DNA of 64,000 bases from Hymenopus coronatus. Lineage: Eukaryota; Arthropoda; Insecta; Mantodea; Hymenopodidae. Made by a program: the position numbers and the translations under genes. Location: positions 97,198,781 to 97,262,780 of the forward strand of contig CM060898.1 of NCBI GenBank assembly GCA_030762935.1, written 5' to 3'. Each line of letters opens with the position of its first letter. The first letter of the stretch is position 1. Positions 53,589-64,000 of this stretch are shown one piece after another. Below the pieces are notes generated by a model, which was given only the letters and a program-made list of their open reading frames with translations, was not told the DNA's origin and did no database searches.

Positions 53589-54412
53589 ACTTTGTCTACA
53601 TAATCTACGGTACATAGGTTGATAAGGTGTTGCACTCCATTAAAAAATTAGATACCAAAATTTAATAGGTAATACACGTTTTAGGGTTTCCTGTATCCAG
53701 AAAAAGCACTTTTAGAAAAAGGTATGTGTATGTGTATGTCAGTGTATTTGTGAACAAGATAACTCAAAACGAAAAGTCGGTAAAATACCAAACTTGGTAT
53801 TTAAGTTTAGTATCTTTCAAGGATGCGACACAAAGATTTTGAGGAAAATTTCCCAATCACAAACTACCCATTGCATGGAAAACATTTCGAAAAATTTGAT
53901 TTTCTCAAAAGTGGCTTATATGATTTTAATTAAAATAGCGTATATTAAATATATTTACACGAAAAATAAAATATACATCCGAATTTTCTTAGAATGCTCC
54001 CTGAAGACAACTTTATTCTGGATGTTTGCTGGATTTTGTATAGCTGTTAAACCGCAAGACATACACAAAAACTTGCTACTCAGAATGTAGATCTCGTATC
54101 ATATATTTTTTCGAGGAACTGACCATTTCCGAGATATTCCTAGTGATTGGTTACAGTTTTAAAATACTTCTCATACGGGCATTTGTCAACACCTGGTCAT
54201 GCAAAGAAACCAATTTAAATCACATAGCAACCGATTTTTAAAGCAGTTGACTATCACATTAGCCTAATTCCCTCCTATTTATAAGGAAGCAAGTAATGAC
54301 ACCATTTCTGCTAATGTTTTCTCGATTAGTATGATGTAGATAGAAGAATAAAGTTTTTAACAATGATTATTACAGAGATGTAGAGAAAGTCACGTGAATG
54401 CAAAACATCAGA
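53589..54412 (-). mobile_element. Family H, full-length copy
   Basis: Begins ACTTTGTCTACATAATC with a decayed hairpin and has the perfect palindrome AAATACCAAACTTGGTATTT at about 53787. It ends AAAACATCAGA; about 824 bp. Confidence 0.88.
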
Positions 54413-54666
54413 TTTTTACAGATACATTTATCTAATGTTACTAAATATTACTTATTAAATATTCTGAAAACAAACAAATTAAAATATACTAAACATTGTT
54501 TTAAGTAAATATAGGGTGATTCAAAAACACTTTTACAAAATTTGGGCACAGGTTCCTTACATCTAAACAAGAAAAAATGTTTATAAAAGCACCTGTCCCA
54601 AAAATCTTCGTTCTCGACTTATAAAGGTTCAAAATGCTATTAATAAAACTATTTTAAAGTGACACT

Positions 54667-55630
54667 TTATTCTATTTTTGACATTGTAAGTTCCACACAA
54701 ACAACATCTATAGAAAATGATCCAAATGTCCTCCACTTGCGTCTAGACACGCACGTACTCATTGAAGCATGAAATGCCAAATACTCCCAGTCCGTGTCGT
54801 ATGATTTTGCAGGTTTACATGATACATAGATTAAGACATCTAGGCTGTCTTCTGTATTAAACAATGGTTTAAGATTCCTCCAAAAGATAAACATCCAAAG
54901 GATTGAGGTCGGGGGAACGTGCAGGCCATGGACCTGGTCCCTCTCTACCCATCTATTTGTCACGCTAGATATCAGCATCTCGAACAATGAGGCTAAAATA
55001 TGCTACAGTATCATGCATAAACCACATGTTTCTTGGATAGGTAGAGTCAGACTGAAAAATTCAACGCCATAGCCGGGATTTGAACCAAAGATTCTCGGTC
55101 CCTAGTCGATTGCTCTTCCACTGAGCTACTATGGCAACATGTCGGCATAGCATTGACTTTCTCAACTGAAAAGGTGATCTCAATTATTTTGAGCATTCAA
55201 CCCCAATGGCGACTTACAATGTCGTAAATACTTTAAGTCCCAAGATTTATAGTATAGCTAACTATTCATTGCTATGCCGGTATGTTGCCATGGTGGAAGA
55301 GCAAACGGCTAGAGACCGGGAGATCCGTGATTCAAATCCCGACTATGGCGTTGAATTTTTCAGCCTGACTCTACCTATCCAACTCCTATCCTACACACGA
55401 CTTGTGTGAAAAAACAATTAAACAAATGCACATGTTTCTTCTTATTTTCTAATAAATCTGGGAGAGTATACTGCATGAAGTCGCTGTAGACAGCACTTGT
55501 AAGGCCTACTGGGGGAATGTCCCGTGCTCTTCCCTTTACAAAGGCAGCCGGTATCTTCAAACTGATTATATCATCTACGAATGTTTTTATCATTAGGAGG
55601 ATCACAACCGAACTTACTATGGAACGCACG
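54667..55630 (-). pseudogene. Degenerate IS630/Tc1-type transposase, split by SINE-D
   Basis: Minus strand before the SINE (about 55520-55440): VGLTSAVYSDFMQYTLPDLL, the segment that usually reads LTGxxYLxFLQxxLPxLLE. After the SINE (about 55030-54960): NMWFMHDTVAYFSLIVRDA, where MHD carries the second catalytic Asp. Then a frameshift leads to GPGPWPARSPDLNPLD (about 54930-54880), which holds the third catalytic region, and CVSRRKWRTFGSF near the C-terminus, equivalent to the usual CxxxxGGHFE ending. The N-terminal DNA-binding part is missing, which explains the short element. The enzyme class cuts and pastes at TA dinucleotides. It is inactive. Confidence 0.78.
55035..55428 (+). repeat. SINE-D, long dimeric copy with 12-bp target duplication
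   Basis: A 394-bp insert bounded by CACATGTTTCTT (55023-55034 and 55429-55440). It has GGTAGAGTCAGACTG, a minus-strand tRNA-like unit (CCGGGATTTGAACC, CCACTGAGCTAC), and a spacer of about 110 bp with GGCGACTTACAATG. A plus-strand tRNA-like unit follows (GTTGCCATGGTGGAAGAGC, GTGATTCAAATCCCG), then CAGCCTGACTCTACC and the tail ACACACGACTTGTGTG plus AAAAACAATTAAAC. The two units are inverted with respect to each other. Confidence 0.9.
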
Positions 55631-55885
55631 TTGCACAGTAACTACAGATTCGGTCTTTGCAAACTGCAAAATACAAAACGCTTTCTGTTTACTAGTCGCC
55701 ATCTTTGCTACTACCGCTGTCTAGCGGATTGCGGCAAAACATTGCACGCACATGCGCACTTGTGCCAACAAACAAAACTGTTTGAGTTGCTTTTTCATTT
55801 GACATATAATTTATAAATTTAAGTTAAATGTAATAAATATTATAAAGAATTAAAACCCCGATATTCATTTATGTACACCCTGTAT

Positions 55886-56890
55886 TACACATATGATAAA
55901 TGACAATTTTTAACAAACAGCTATGACAACACAAGGCCAGCTCTGCAGGATAAAATGGGTCAAAGCTTTCTTTGAACGAGTGCATAAATAAATGAACTTA
56001 TTAGGTTGATTCCGGAAAGCCGTTAAAGAAGGCTTTCATTAATAAACTTATAACGCGAAAAAGAAGCGTTTTAGGCACATTTTCTTGTTTCGATGCCAGA
56101 AATTCATCTCCAAACGCTGTAAATGTAGTTTTGAATCATAATGTATATGTATAAGTCTTTCAGAATGCACAATAGATGCTGACTGGTTCATTAGTAGAAG
56201 GCGGTCGCCTGCAATCAGAGAATTTATCACTAACGAAACATGAACAAAATTGCTTGTTGTTGTTTGGTTCAAATTAAAATGCACGTAGTAATGGTTTTAT
56301 GACAACATTCGTTTGTATTACCATAAAAAGAGATTAGGTCTGTAGGTCTAAAAAAATAGAAGCTCAATTTTCAGCAGAAAACTCTTTTGTTTTGATTTCG
56401 TTTTCCTAAAACACAATAAAAAGAGAAATGACCATAAACACTGTGCCCCAAAACATACAATGAATCAGTGCGATAAAGCATACAGAAGGGATGGGAATAT
56501 GTGTATGCACCTATTGGTTATTTCCACCACCAGATGGTGCAGTATCATGGTCAACTATACTCACGAAATTATGTCGTGGGAACAGAATTTGGATGCTGGA
56601 CATCAGCTGCAATGCAGAGCATTCTGGCATAAATTCCTACCTCTGCAGTGTTCCGCTACCACTAAACAAGGCAGCAAGTTCTAGTGGTAATTAATGTAGT
56701 CCTAAAGTTTCCCATAACCGAACTAGCAAGAAAATACTATCCCTACCTCCCTCTCTGTGTAGTGATCTGAATTGGAAACTACAGAAACTATAATAGGTGC
56801 GGAAAAACAATGTGAAGAAAATTATACACCAGAAAGACAGCACCAAAGAAGCGATTTAAAAATAGGAACAAGAGGTCAAGAAGATTTTTT
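55886..56890. other. Unclassified sequence, no gene seen
   Basis: About 1 kb with no repeat block seen elsewhere in the window. Short frames at 56048-56284 and 56460-56694 show no recognisable motif. Confidence 0.35.
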
Positions 56891-57030
56891 ACTTTCTCTA
56901 CAACATAGATAGTAGACAGAGAAGGTATTGCATTCCACCCAAAAACTTGAAATCGAGATTTCATTAGAAGTATACGTTTTTAGAGTAAAAAAAAAATATG
57001 TTTACAAAAATGGTCCGTGCGAATGTGTGT
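56891..57030 (-). mobile_element. Family H copy, 3' end (interrupted by SINE-B)
   Basis: ACTTTCTCTACAACATAG with a decayed hairpin, GCATTCCACCCAAAAAC, and GGTCCGTGCGAATGTG. The microsatellite is split by the SINE. Confidence 0.85.
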
Positions 57031-57034
57031 CTTT

Positions 57035-57268
57035 TTTGTAGTGTTTAACGCCCGCTTTTACTGCTCTGGCACCGCGGGCGATGACACTGATGATACATGA
57101 GGATGGAGCTCCGGTGGAATGAGATGGCCGGGGACACCGGTGAACCCGGAGAAAAACCGCCCTGCGCCGCTTTGTCCACCACACTTTTCACGCGCGGTCG
57201 TTTGGGATCGAACCCGGGCCATCTAGGTGAGAGGCGAATGGCCTGACCACTTGGCCACGGCTCGGCCG
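57035..57268 (-). repeat. SINE-B copy in a family H microsatellite
   Basis: The plus strand has GTGTTTAACGCCCGC, CGGGCGATGACACTGATG, CCGGTGAACCCGGAG and CCGCTTTGTCCACCAC. The reversed tRNA-like head reads GGATCGAACCCGGGCC, GGTGAGAGGCGAATGG and CCACTTGGCCACGGC. The GTGTGT flanks hide any target duplication. Confidence 0.85.
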
Positions 57269-57269
57269 T

Positions 57270-57991
57270 GTGTATGTGTGTGTGTGTGTGTGTGGCTGAA
57301 CAGCATAATTGACGATTAAATACTATACTTGTTACATATGTTCAGTATCTTTCGAGGATGCGGCTCAAATATTTTAAGAAAAATCCTGCCACTCCAAACT
57401 ACTCTTTACATGCAAGATTTATTCAAAAATTTTTATGTTCTCAAAAATGGCTATAACAACTTTAAATTAATATCCCATATATGAAGAGTATTTATGTCAT
57501 AAAATTTTAATCTTGAATTTTATGAAACCTTTTTCATTCTGTATGAATTTTAGACAACGTGTAAACGGTAAGAAATAGACAAAATGCTACTAAGAAAAAT
57601 TTAGATCTCGTTAAAACACACATTTATTTCCATTACATTTTTTGAAGTGTTAACAATTTCCGAAATATTCCTTATTTTTGGTTTAAATACCCGAATACTT
57701 ATACGTTTCTAGAATGGGAAGTCATCGTTTGGTTTTCTTTTTTTCTCTTGACCGTGTAAAGAATATGGAATTTAAGCACCATCACTTGGTCAGCAGCTTT
57801 CAAAAGATTTGACTATCATTTTAGCCTAGAGCATGCCCTTCATTCCTTGTAGGCACAAGAGAAACAAGTAATAATACTATTTTTACTTACGTTTATTTTG
57901 ATTGACATGGAGCACATAGAAGAGTAAGCTTTTGTAACAATACTTTGTTACAGACTAGGTAGAGCAAGCCATGTGAATGGAACATACAAGA
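57270..57991 (-). mobile_element. Family H copy, remaining 5' part
   Basis: Starts with a GT microsatellite, then GATGCGGCTCAAATATTTT-like sequence, a fairly diverged interior, and the 5' end GAATGGAACATACAAGA. Confidence 0.82.
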
Positions 57992-58084
57992 TTTTATTGT
58001 ACTACACGCGTCAATATTAAATTAGCTTGTCCGATTGTGAAACCTGTTAATGGACTGTTATATGTAAACAAAATACACTTTTTT

Positions 58085-58882
58085 ACTTTCTCTACATAGT
58101 GTACAGAGAAGGTATTGCATTCCACCCAAAAATTAGATACAGAGATTTCACCGGAAATATGTGTTTTGGGTCCCCCTGAATCCAAAAAAAGCATTTTCAG
58201 AAAAAGGTCCGTGTGTGTCTTGACAGCATAGCTAAAAATCGAAAAGACCGTTAAATACCAAACTTGGTATTCAAATTTGGTATCTTCCAAAGATGCGACA
58301 CGAAGATTTTCAAGAAAATACCCCCACCCCCAACTACCCATTACTGGAACTTTTTTTTAAAATTTTTTGATTTTCTCAAAAACGGCTCTAACGATTTTGA
58401 TTATAATCTCTTATATTTAAGATATTTACATGACAAATACAATTTATATCTTGAATTTCCTGGGAATAGTTTCTTCTGGGTGAATTTTGCGAAATTTTGT
58501 ATAACTGGTTAACCATAAGAGATAGACAAAAACTTATTACACAAAAAATGTAGATCATGATAAAACACACAATTTATATCATATATAAATATTTTTTGTG
58601 GAGTTGGCCGTTTCAGAGGTACCCTTTGTTATTGATTTCAGCTTTAAAATACATAAACTTTTGTCATACGGGAACCTGTGAACTCCTGGACACGCAAAGA
58701 AATGGATTTCAATTCCATAGCAAACACATTTTAAAACATGTGTTTGTCGGTTTAGTCTAATGTATGCTCTTATTTTGCGTCCACTTATAAAGTAATGCTA
58801 AATTACATAGATAGAAGAATAAGATTATTAACAATAATTTGTTACAGAGATGTAGAGAAAGTCATGTGAATGGAGCACATCA
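58085..58882 (-). mobile_element. Family H, full-length copy
   Basis: Begins ACTTTCTCTACATAG with the hairpin shortened to TCTCTACATAGTGTACAGAGA. It has the palindrome at about 58254 and ends GAGCACATCAA; about 798 bp. Confidence 0.88.
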
Positions 58883-58979
58883 ATTTTTTTTTACAGTAGA
58901 ATCACTATCACTTGGAGTGTCTGGTTGGTACAATAATACCGTCTTCTTTGATACAGTATACTCACATAATGGTTAGTTA

Positions 58980-59480
58980 CCGAGCGAGGTGGCGTCCAGT
59001 ATATCTTACCATTCTCATTCGGAAGGTCCCGGGTTAAATTTCCGCCGATTACTCACTCTAGCCTATTTTTATCAGAGGTTTCCTGGTTGGCTAAGCAAAT
59101 GGAGTGGTTAATTCATTCCCCGCATTCCAAGCCATTACGTATATCATGTCGTTCATTCTGCGCCCTGTAGGTCTCTTACAAGGTTACAAATGCCAACGTG
59201 GTGCTTCGATGCGGCGTGACGGAGGAAATGAATGTTCTGTGTAACCATCACGATCTTGGCTTTCGGCTGGTCACCTGTGTCACCCTTGGGGGCATTGGAT
59301 CCGTGTAGAGTGGGCTCTCGGTCTGCCTATCCGAATGTCGGAGTGTCTCAACGGTAACTCTAGGATGGAATGTTGATCGCGTCATGATATGTGTCTTTTC
59401 CTGGTTCCGGCCACCCGGTGTCTACTCTCACCTAACCTTCTTTCCCAGGGCGCCCTCTCATGGATCATAGGTGACACAAC
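58980..59480 (+). repeat. SINE-C, tRNA-headed SINE
   Basis: Head ACCGAGCGAGGTGGCG, with box B region GGTCCCGGGTTAAATTTCC. A body with GAGGTTTCCTGGTTGGC follows, then a second segment from about 59165 with GGTGCTTCGATGCGGCG, shared with 20730-21170. As I recall, ACCGAGCGAGGTGGCG heads are common in orthopteroid insect SINEs; this link is unverified. The exact 3' end is uncertain. Confidence 0.65.
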
Positions 59481-59519
59481 CGCATTGGTTTGATGCCAAG
59501 AATTTGCCACAAGTACAGA

Positions 59520-60091
59520 TTTGGAATTTAATGAATCCTAAAACCATTTCATTTTTCGAAAACAAATGTATTGGGCGCGCGCTTGTGTAGAATCAGCGGC
59601 ACTAAAAACGACAACAGGGCTAAATTAACTTGAAACCTAAGCCATACTCCCTTTAAGGACTTGAAGCAAACGTTCTCATAATCTTCTCCCACGACAAATT
59701 ACCTCATAGCAGTGACGGTCATTTTATTTTCTTAAATGCCTAACGTTTCAGACATCGAATGAGGAACAAATATTGTTCTTTCTTTTTCTTTTATCTCCCT
59801 TTCTCCTCCTGTCTCCCTTCCTTTATTTTTTTTCTTTTCTTTCTTTCCATCTTTCTTTTGAATAACAAGATATTCATCATTCCCACTGAATTTAATGTAG
59901 CTTGATGTATAACTTTATGTAGACACACATTTATATGGACCAGCTTACTCTAGATAAAGCTATGATGTTCTGGCGTGCAGTTTATATTAAAACTTTATTA
60001 CGGCATTATATATTTCCGAAAAGCTTCGTTTTTTGTTTGAACCGTTTGTCATTTTAAACAACACTTCAAAATATAGCATCGTCTCTTTTTA
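59520..60091. other. Unclassified sequence with a C/T-rich tract
   Basis: No gene seen. A polypyrimidine tract lies at 59776-59858. Confidence 0.45.
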
Positions 60092-60343
60092 TTTTCTCTA
60101 CTATGTGTAGCAAATCGGGAAAGTGTTGTATTCCACGCAAAGAGATTTCAACGGAAATAAATGTTTAGGGACTCCGTGAATCCCACAAAAACATTTTAGG
60201 AAACGGCATGCGTGTGCGCGCGCGTGTGTGTGCGTGGGTGAGTAACTAAAAGACGAAAAGTCTATTACATACTAAATTTTATACGACACAAAGATTTTAA
60301 AGAAGTCTCCTATAGGAAACTGCTCTTTACATGGAAAAAATAT
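60092..60343 (-). repeat. Family H copy, 3' part (interrupted by two SINEs)
   Basis: TTTTCTCTACTATGTG with a decayed hairpin, AGATTTCAACGGAAATAAATG, a GCGCGCGTGTGTG tract, and CGACACAAAGATTTTAAAG up to TACATGGAAAAAAT, where SINE-A starts. Confidence 0.78.
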
Positions 60344-60580
60344 CGATCTGGGTGGCTCAGTTGGTTAGGTCTCTGGCTTTCTTATTCCAAAGTGTCAGGT
60401 TCAAACCCGGCACCCAGCGATGCTTTTTAAGTGTGCTTAAAAGCGACAGCCCCAGGTCAGTAGATTTACTGGAATGTAAAATAACTCCTGCGGGAAGAAA
60501 TTCCGGACGCTGGTGAGACTGATATGAACCTGGTAATTGATAGCTCCTAACAAACAAATAAGGAAACAAATGATAATAGT
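60344..60580 (+). repeat. SINE-A copy with well-kept head
   Basis: Box A region TGGGTGGCTCAGTTGGTTAGG and box B region AGGTTCAAACCCGG, followed by the body AAGTGTGCTTAAAAGCGAC, AGTAGATTTACTGG and CTCCTGCGGG. This is the best SINE-A head in the window. Confidence 0.85.
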
Positions 60581-60589
60581 AATAATGAT

Positions 60590-60680
60590 AATATTAGTTT
60601 GAAATTCTCTTCATTCTGAGTGATTTATGCTTAAATGGTAAACCGTAAGAAACAGAGATTATCTTTTTACATAGTCGGCA
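60590..60680 (-). repeat. Family H copy, middle part
   Basis: AATTCTCTTCATTCTGAG and TGGTAAACCGTAAGAAAC are the family block between the two SINE insertions. Confidence 0.7.
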
Positions 60681-61005
60681 CCCTCCTAGGACTTACAAGC
60701 GGGTATCTAGGAGTCAGAAGCCTGTCGGGGAGCCAATGGCACGTAACCTCAGAACGAAGGATCTGGAACGAATGGTTGGCTCATAGCCAGCCATGAGAGT
60801 GAGGAAGTGGATGATATGAAATGAAGGCGAAACGGATGATAGGAGAAGTGATGATGGAGCAATGGGTGGAATGAGTGGCGGACCCGGAGAAAACCCGCCC
60901 AGACGCCGTTTCGTCCACCATAAATCCTACATGAGGGCGCTTGAGAGCTAACCCGGCCCACCTAGATGGGAGGTGAGCGGTCTAACCATTCTGCTCGGCA
61001 TCGCC
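60681..61005 (-). repeat. SINE-B variant (B2)
   Basis: CCGGAGAAAACCCGCCC, CGCCGTTTCGTCCACC and the reversed tRNA-like head (GAGCTAACCCGGCCC, GGGAGGTGAGCGGTC) are SINE-B-like. It is preceded by ATGATATGAAATGAAGGCG, shared with 30001-30297. Confidence 0.72.
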
Positions 61006-61330
61006 TAGAGAAAATCTTACTATACAAAAATGTTGATCTTCCTAAAAAACACATTTTTTACCAAGTAATTTTTTTCTATTAGTATGAAGCTAATCATCAA
61101 TTTTATTTCTTCCCTTTCTCTTACAGTCATGCAAAGTGGACCGAATTTCAAAGTCATTCTAATGGGACAGGTTCTTAAAGTTTTTGCTATCGCTTAAGCT
61201 TAACATTCCTATTGTAACTACAAGGAAATATATAACAAACGTTTATCTCTATAAATATTAAATAGACGAATATTGTTTAGTAAGACACGTTTTTTGAAGA
61301 AAAGTAAAAAAATAGTTATTTGAATATCAT
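61006..61330 (-). repeat. Family H copy, 5' part
   Basis: AAAATCTTACTATACAAAAATG, CATGCAAAGTGGACCG and a decayed terminal area near 61325 complete the copy begun at 60092. Confidence 0.65.
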
Positions 61331-61434
61331 ACATTGCGCATATAGTTGTACTGATCGTAACTTACATTATTGTTAAATAATTTGTGACCTGGCACATCGA
61401 CTCATATATTCGCACAACGGAAATCCAAATTTTT

Positions 61435-61940
61435 ACTTTCTCTATTAGTACATAGTGATAGAAAAGGTATTTTATTCCACTCAAAACTTCGGTACTAAGA
61501 TTTTATTGGAACTGAATCCCCCTCCCCCCCCTTGTCCAATAGGAAAAGGTTCGCGCGCGCATGTGGGTAGCATAACTCAAAAACAAAAAGTCGGTTAAAT
61601 ATCAAACTTGGTATTTAAGTTTACTATCTTCCAAAGATATAAAACGAAGATATCCGTGAAAACCCCTCAACCCCAAACTACCCTTTATAAGTTGAAATTT
61701 TCGAAAATTTTTATTTTCTCAAAAATGACTCATACACTGTTGATTAAAATGCTTTATGTTTAAGATATTCACATGGCAAATAAAATATATGTTTTGAATT
61801 TTCAAGGAATAGCTTCTGAAGATCTTATAGCACTGGATTACTTTTTCATAATTGGTAAACCGTAAGAGAAAGACAAATGCTTACCACAAAAAATGTAGAC
61901 TGCGTTAAAACACAATTTTTGTCATGTACAATACATATAT
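61435..61940 (-). mobile_element. Family H copy, 5'-truncated
   Basis: Begins ACTTTCTCTATTAGTAC, has palindrome AAATATCAAACTTGGTATTT at about 61598 and CCTTTATAAGTTGAAATTTTCG, and stops after AACACAATTTTTGTCATG near 61925. Confidence 0.82.
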
Positions 61941-61969
61941 AGTACGTGAAGATTAAGTAAAAAGGGTAC

Positions 61970-62715
61970 TCTTTTACTACTTCATGCTATTCGAGATGAC
62001 ATTAGCAGAAATATTCTTATTACTTGGTTCTTTTAAGTAGAAGGGAAAAAAGGAAATACACTAGGCTAAGGCGACAGCCAGATCTTCTAAAAGCTGATCG
62101 CTAAGGCATAGCCAGGACATGGGGAAGAAAAAAAATACGGCTTATAATTTTAGAAAAGTTTATATATTGCAAAATTTGTCCTAATATTCAGGAATATCAG
62201 GCAAGCCATTTATTCCACAATAAAAATCTACCTGACATAAGTTATGTGCTTTAACGGAATCTAAATTTTTTGTGCACTAAACATTTATTTACCTGTTACG
62301 GTTTTCTAGTAATGGAAATGTCATCCAGAATTAAGAGGTCTTCAAATGCTATTACCAGAAGGTTCAAAATATATACAATATTTCTTTTTTTATGAAAATA
62401 TCTCAAGCATAGAGTATTTGTATCAAAATTACCGAATAATTCTTGAGAAAAAGAAAAATATTCGAAAAATGTTCCAAGTAAAGAGTAGCTAAGGGTGGGG
62501 GGATTTTCTTGAAAATCATCATATCGCATCCTTGGAAAATGTTGAACTTAACAATTTTGGCATTTAACTCTTTTCGTTATGAAATTATGCAGTTCACACA
62601 TACACACACAAATGGACATTTTTCTAAAACTACTTCTTTTGGAATCAGGTTGCTTCAAATTTGTATTTGCAGTGAAACCTTGATATCAACGTTTTTGATG
62701 AAATATAATAGTTGC
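61970..62715 (+). mobile_element. Family H copy, both ends eroded
   Basis: Begins at CTACTTCATGCTATTCGAG (5' terminal 80 bp missing), follows the family through GGGTGGGGGGATTTTCTTG, and ends with GCAGTGAAACCTTGATATC and a lost hairpin. Confidence 0.78.
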
Positions 62716-62719
62716 TCTA

Positions 62720-63114
62720 CTAATAAGCGGAAGAGAAACTTAGAAACTGGATTTTACGGAAAATGGCGAATTTCCCCGATATCTTGAATTTGGTTAAGAT
62801 TTACAACGAATGTAATACATTGAAAAGGTTAACGGTTAGATAGGGATATGATAGCACGTTTTCGGAGGGAACTTTAAGGCGATCCACTGAGGATAATGTA
62901 CTTGTTGCCGGGAGATTTAATGGGAGAAGAGACACCGGGCGGCTGGAACCAGGAATGACGTTACAACAATGATGGGGATCGGCAGATCCTGGTTGGGAGC
63001 GCCAAAAGAGCAGCGAGAAATTCCCGAGTCTCAGGGACATACCTCCAACATGCAATACGCCGCAGCATTGAGTGCAAGATAATGCCACGGCTGAATCAAG
63101 CATTGGAATGTTTT
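62720..63114. other. Unclassified sequence, no gene seen
   Basis: GC content rises toward 62900-63080. No tRNA-like head or protein motif was recognised. Confidence 0.35.
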
Positions 63115-63346
63115 TGCTAACGTTTGACGCTCACTTTTACCACTAAGGCTCCGCCGGCAATGGCACTGATCATGCATGGAATGAAGATGGAGCACCGGGG
63201 GAATGTGATTGCAAGGGAAACTGGAGAACCCGGAGGAAACCCGCCCTGCGCCGCTTTGTCCACCACAAATCTCACATGCGGTCTTTTGGGGTCGAACCCG
63301 GGCCGCTTAGGTGAGAGGCAAGTGGTCTAACCACTCGGCGCGGCCA
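63115..63346 (-). repeat. SINE-B copy with clear tRNA-like head
   Basis: Reading the minus strand from 63346: GGCCGCGCCGAGTGGTTAG (box A region), ACTTGCCTCTCACCTAAGC and CCCGGGTTCGACCCC (box B region), then the body with GTGGTGGACAAAGCGGCGC, to TAAAAGTGAGCGTC. It is the best SINE-B head in the window. Confidence 0.85.
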
Positions 63347-63599
63347 AGTGTTGGTAATGAAGTAGCTGTTCGGATGTATTGTGGTATGACCTTAGTCTAG
63401 CAATGTATTGGTTCTGCTGCGAGAGTACGCGGTACTCTTATTCAGGCGAATTGAATTAGAAAACACGATCTATAGGGTCCAAGCCAAGTACCCAAGCAAC
63501 TAGCCCAAGACCGTGGAAGGAGAAAATTCCACAGTAATCACCCTTTTTCCCTACCACGCTGCGGCGAAACACTATCGCCAACATTCATCCTGAAACAGT
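63347..63599. other. Unclassified sequence, no gene seen
   Basis: No repeat or coding pattern recognised. Confidence 0.35.
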
Positions 63600-63800
63600 G
63601 GTGAAGGTTGAATGAAATTATTAATGGAACTGTTTGGAGGCACAGAAAATTCGGGGAATGAGAGAAATCACTCCATTATTCGCCTGATGATCCCGAAAAA
63701 TCTAAAGATCAGAGAGTGTCATCGCCGGAAATCGAACCTGGGATCTTCGGAATGCCAGATGCACGCGTTTTCGCGGCGCCTCCTCACTCGGTTGACGTTT
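63600..63800 (-). repeat. SINE-E-related copy
   Basis: AAAATTCGGGGAATGAGAG, CGCCTGATGATCCCGAAAA and GAAATCGAACCTGGGATC match the second half of the SINE-E copies, including a reversed box B. Confidence 0.55.
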
Positions 63801-64000
63801 AGACATATCAATTATTTCGGAAGTATCAAAAAGGGATAGGTATGAAAGGGGTGTTGGGTGACTGGGTTGCACCCCCCTCCTCCTTAAGCTCCGGCGCGTG
63901 TGCAGAGGAGAACGCAGGCAGTGCAAGCGAGCGAGGGATTCAGTTCGTGCGATCACCTCGCTACGGGTGCCACGCCGATATGGACAAGGCATGACTCAGG
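63801..64000. other. GC-rich unclassified end of window
   Basis: GC-richer than average. No feature recognised; it may continue beyond the window. Confidence 0.3.

Larger units (their letters stand above)
54510..55885 (-). mobile_element. Tc1/mariner-superfamily element interrupted by SINE-D
   Basis: The left end TATAGGGTGATTCAAAAACA and the reverse complement of the right end, TACAGGGTGTACATAAATG, form a decayed inverted repeat beginning TA. Without the 394-bp SINE and one target duplication copy the element is about 0.97 kb. The transposase relic is on the minus strand. Confidence 0.8.

Overview
This is a eukaryotic, AT-rich and almost entirely repeat-derived window. I see no convincing host protein-coding gene, rRNA or functional tRNA gene. 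The mix of mariner-type transposons with TA target sites, several tRNA-headed SINEs, an I-like LINE that carries RNase H, and other LINE relics points to an arthropod, most likely an insect with a large transposon-filled genome. I cannot name the species.

By my hand tally about 40% of the window (some 27 kb) belongs to one dispersed family, called family H here. It is present as roughly 45 full or partial copies on both strands. A full copy is about 0.8-0.9 kb and has no coding capacity. One end starts TCTGATGTGTTCC. The other is a 36-nt hairpin built around ACTATGTACATAGT, followed by AAAGT. Both ends carry the same subterminal word ACTTTCTCTA in inverted orientation, a CA/CACGGA microsatellite lies about 200 bp from the hairpin, and insertions fall in A/T runs. 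This architecture resembles the non-autonomous Helentron (Helitron2) derivatives known as HINE/DINE-1. Tandem head-to-tail copies, repeated 3' end modules and copies nested inside copies fit a rolling-circle element. I consider it the main discovery candidate.

Layout. 0.4-2.3 kb: relic of an R2-like LINE on the minus strand. 2.4-6.4 kb: family H copies, a SINE and a long hairpin. 6.5-12.2 kb: a nearly full-length, inactivated I-like LINE (gag with zinc knuckles, then endonuclease, reverse transcriptase and RNase H) inserted in a family H copy. 12.6-34 kb: mostly family H, with a triple nest at 15.0-17.6 kb and a tandem pair at 23.1-24.9 kb, plus SINEs. 34.3-35.1 kb: a GC-rich unclassified insert. 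35.6-37.8 kb: a family H copy holding a mariner fragment that itself holds a LINE fragment. 37.9-39.5 kb: a second tandem family H pair. 43.0-44.3 and 46.1-47.2 kb: two full-length, broken mariner elements. 50.2-51.3 kb: relic of an uncharacterised transposase-like gene. 54.5-55.9 kb: a third Tc1/mariner-superfamily element interrupted by a dimeric SINE. 56.9-64.0 kb: family H copies and SINEs.

At least seven SINE groups are separated here (A to G); four insertions have target-site duplications of 10-15 bp. Because the elements interrupt each other, their relative ages can be read: family H copies received mariner, LINE and SINE insertions as well as other family H copies. Nothing suggests genes working together in a pathway; the window records successive waves of transposition.
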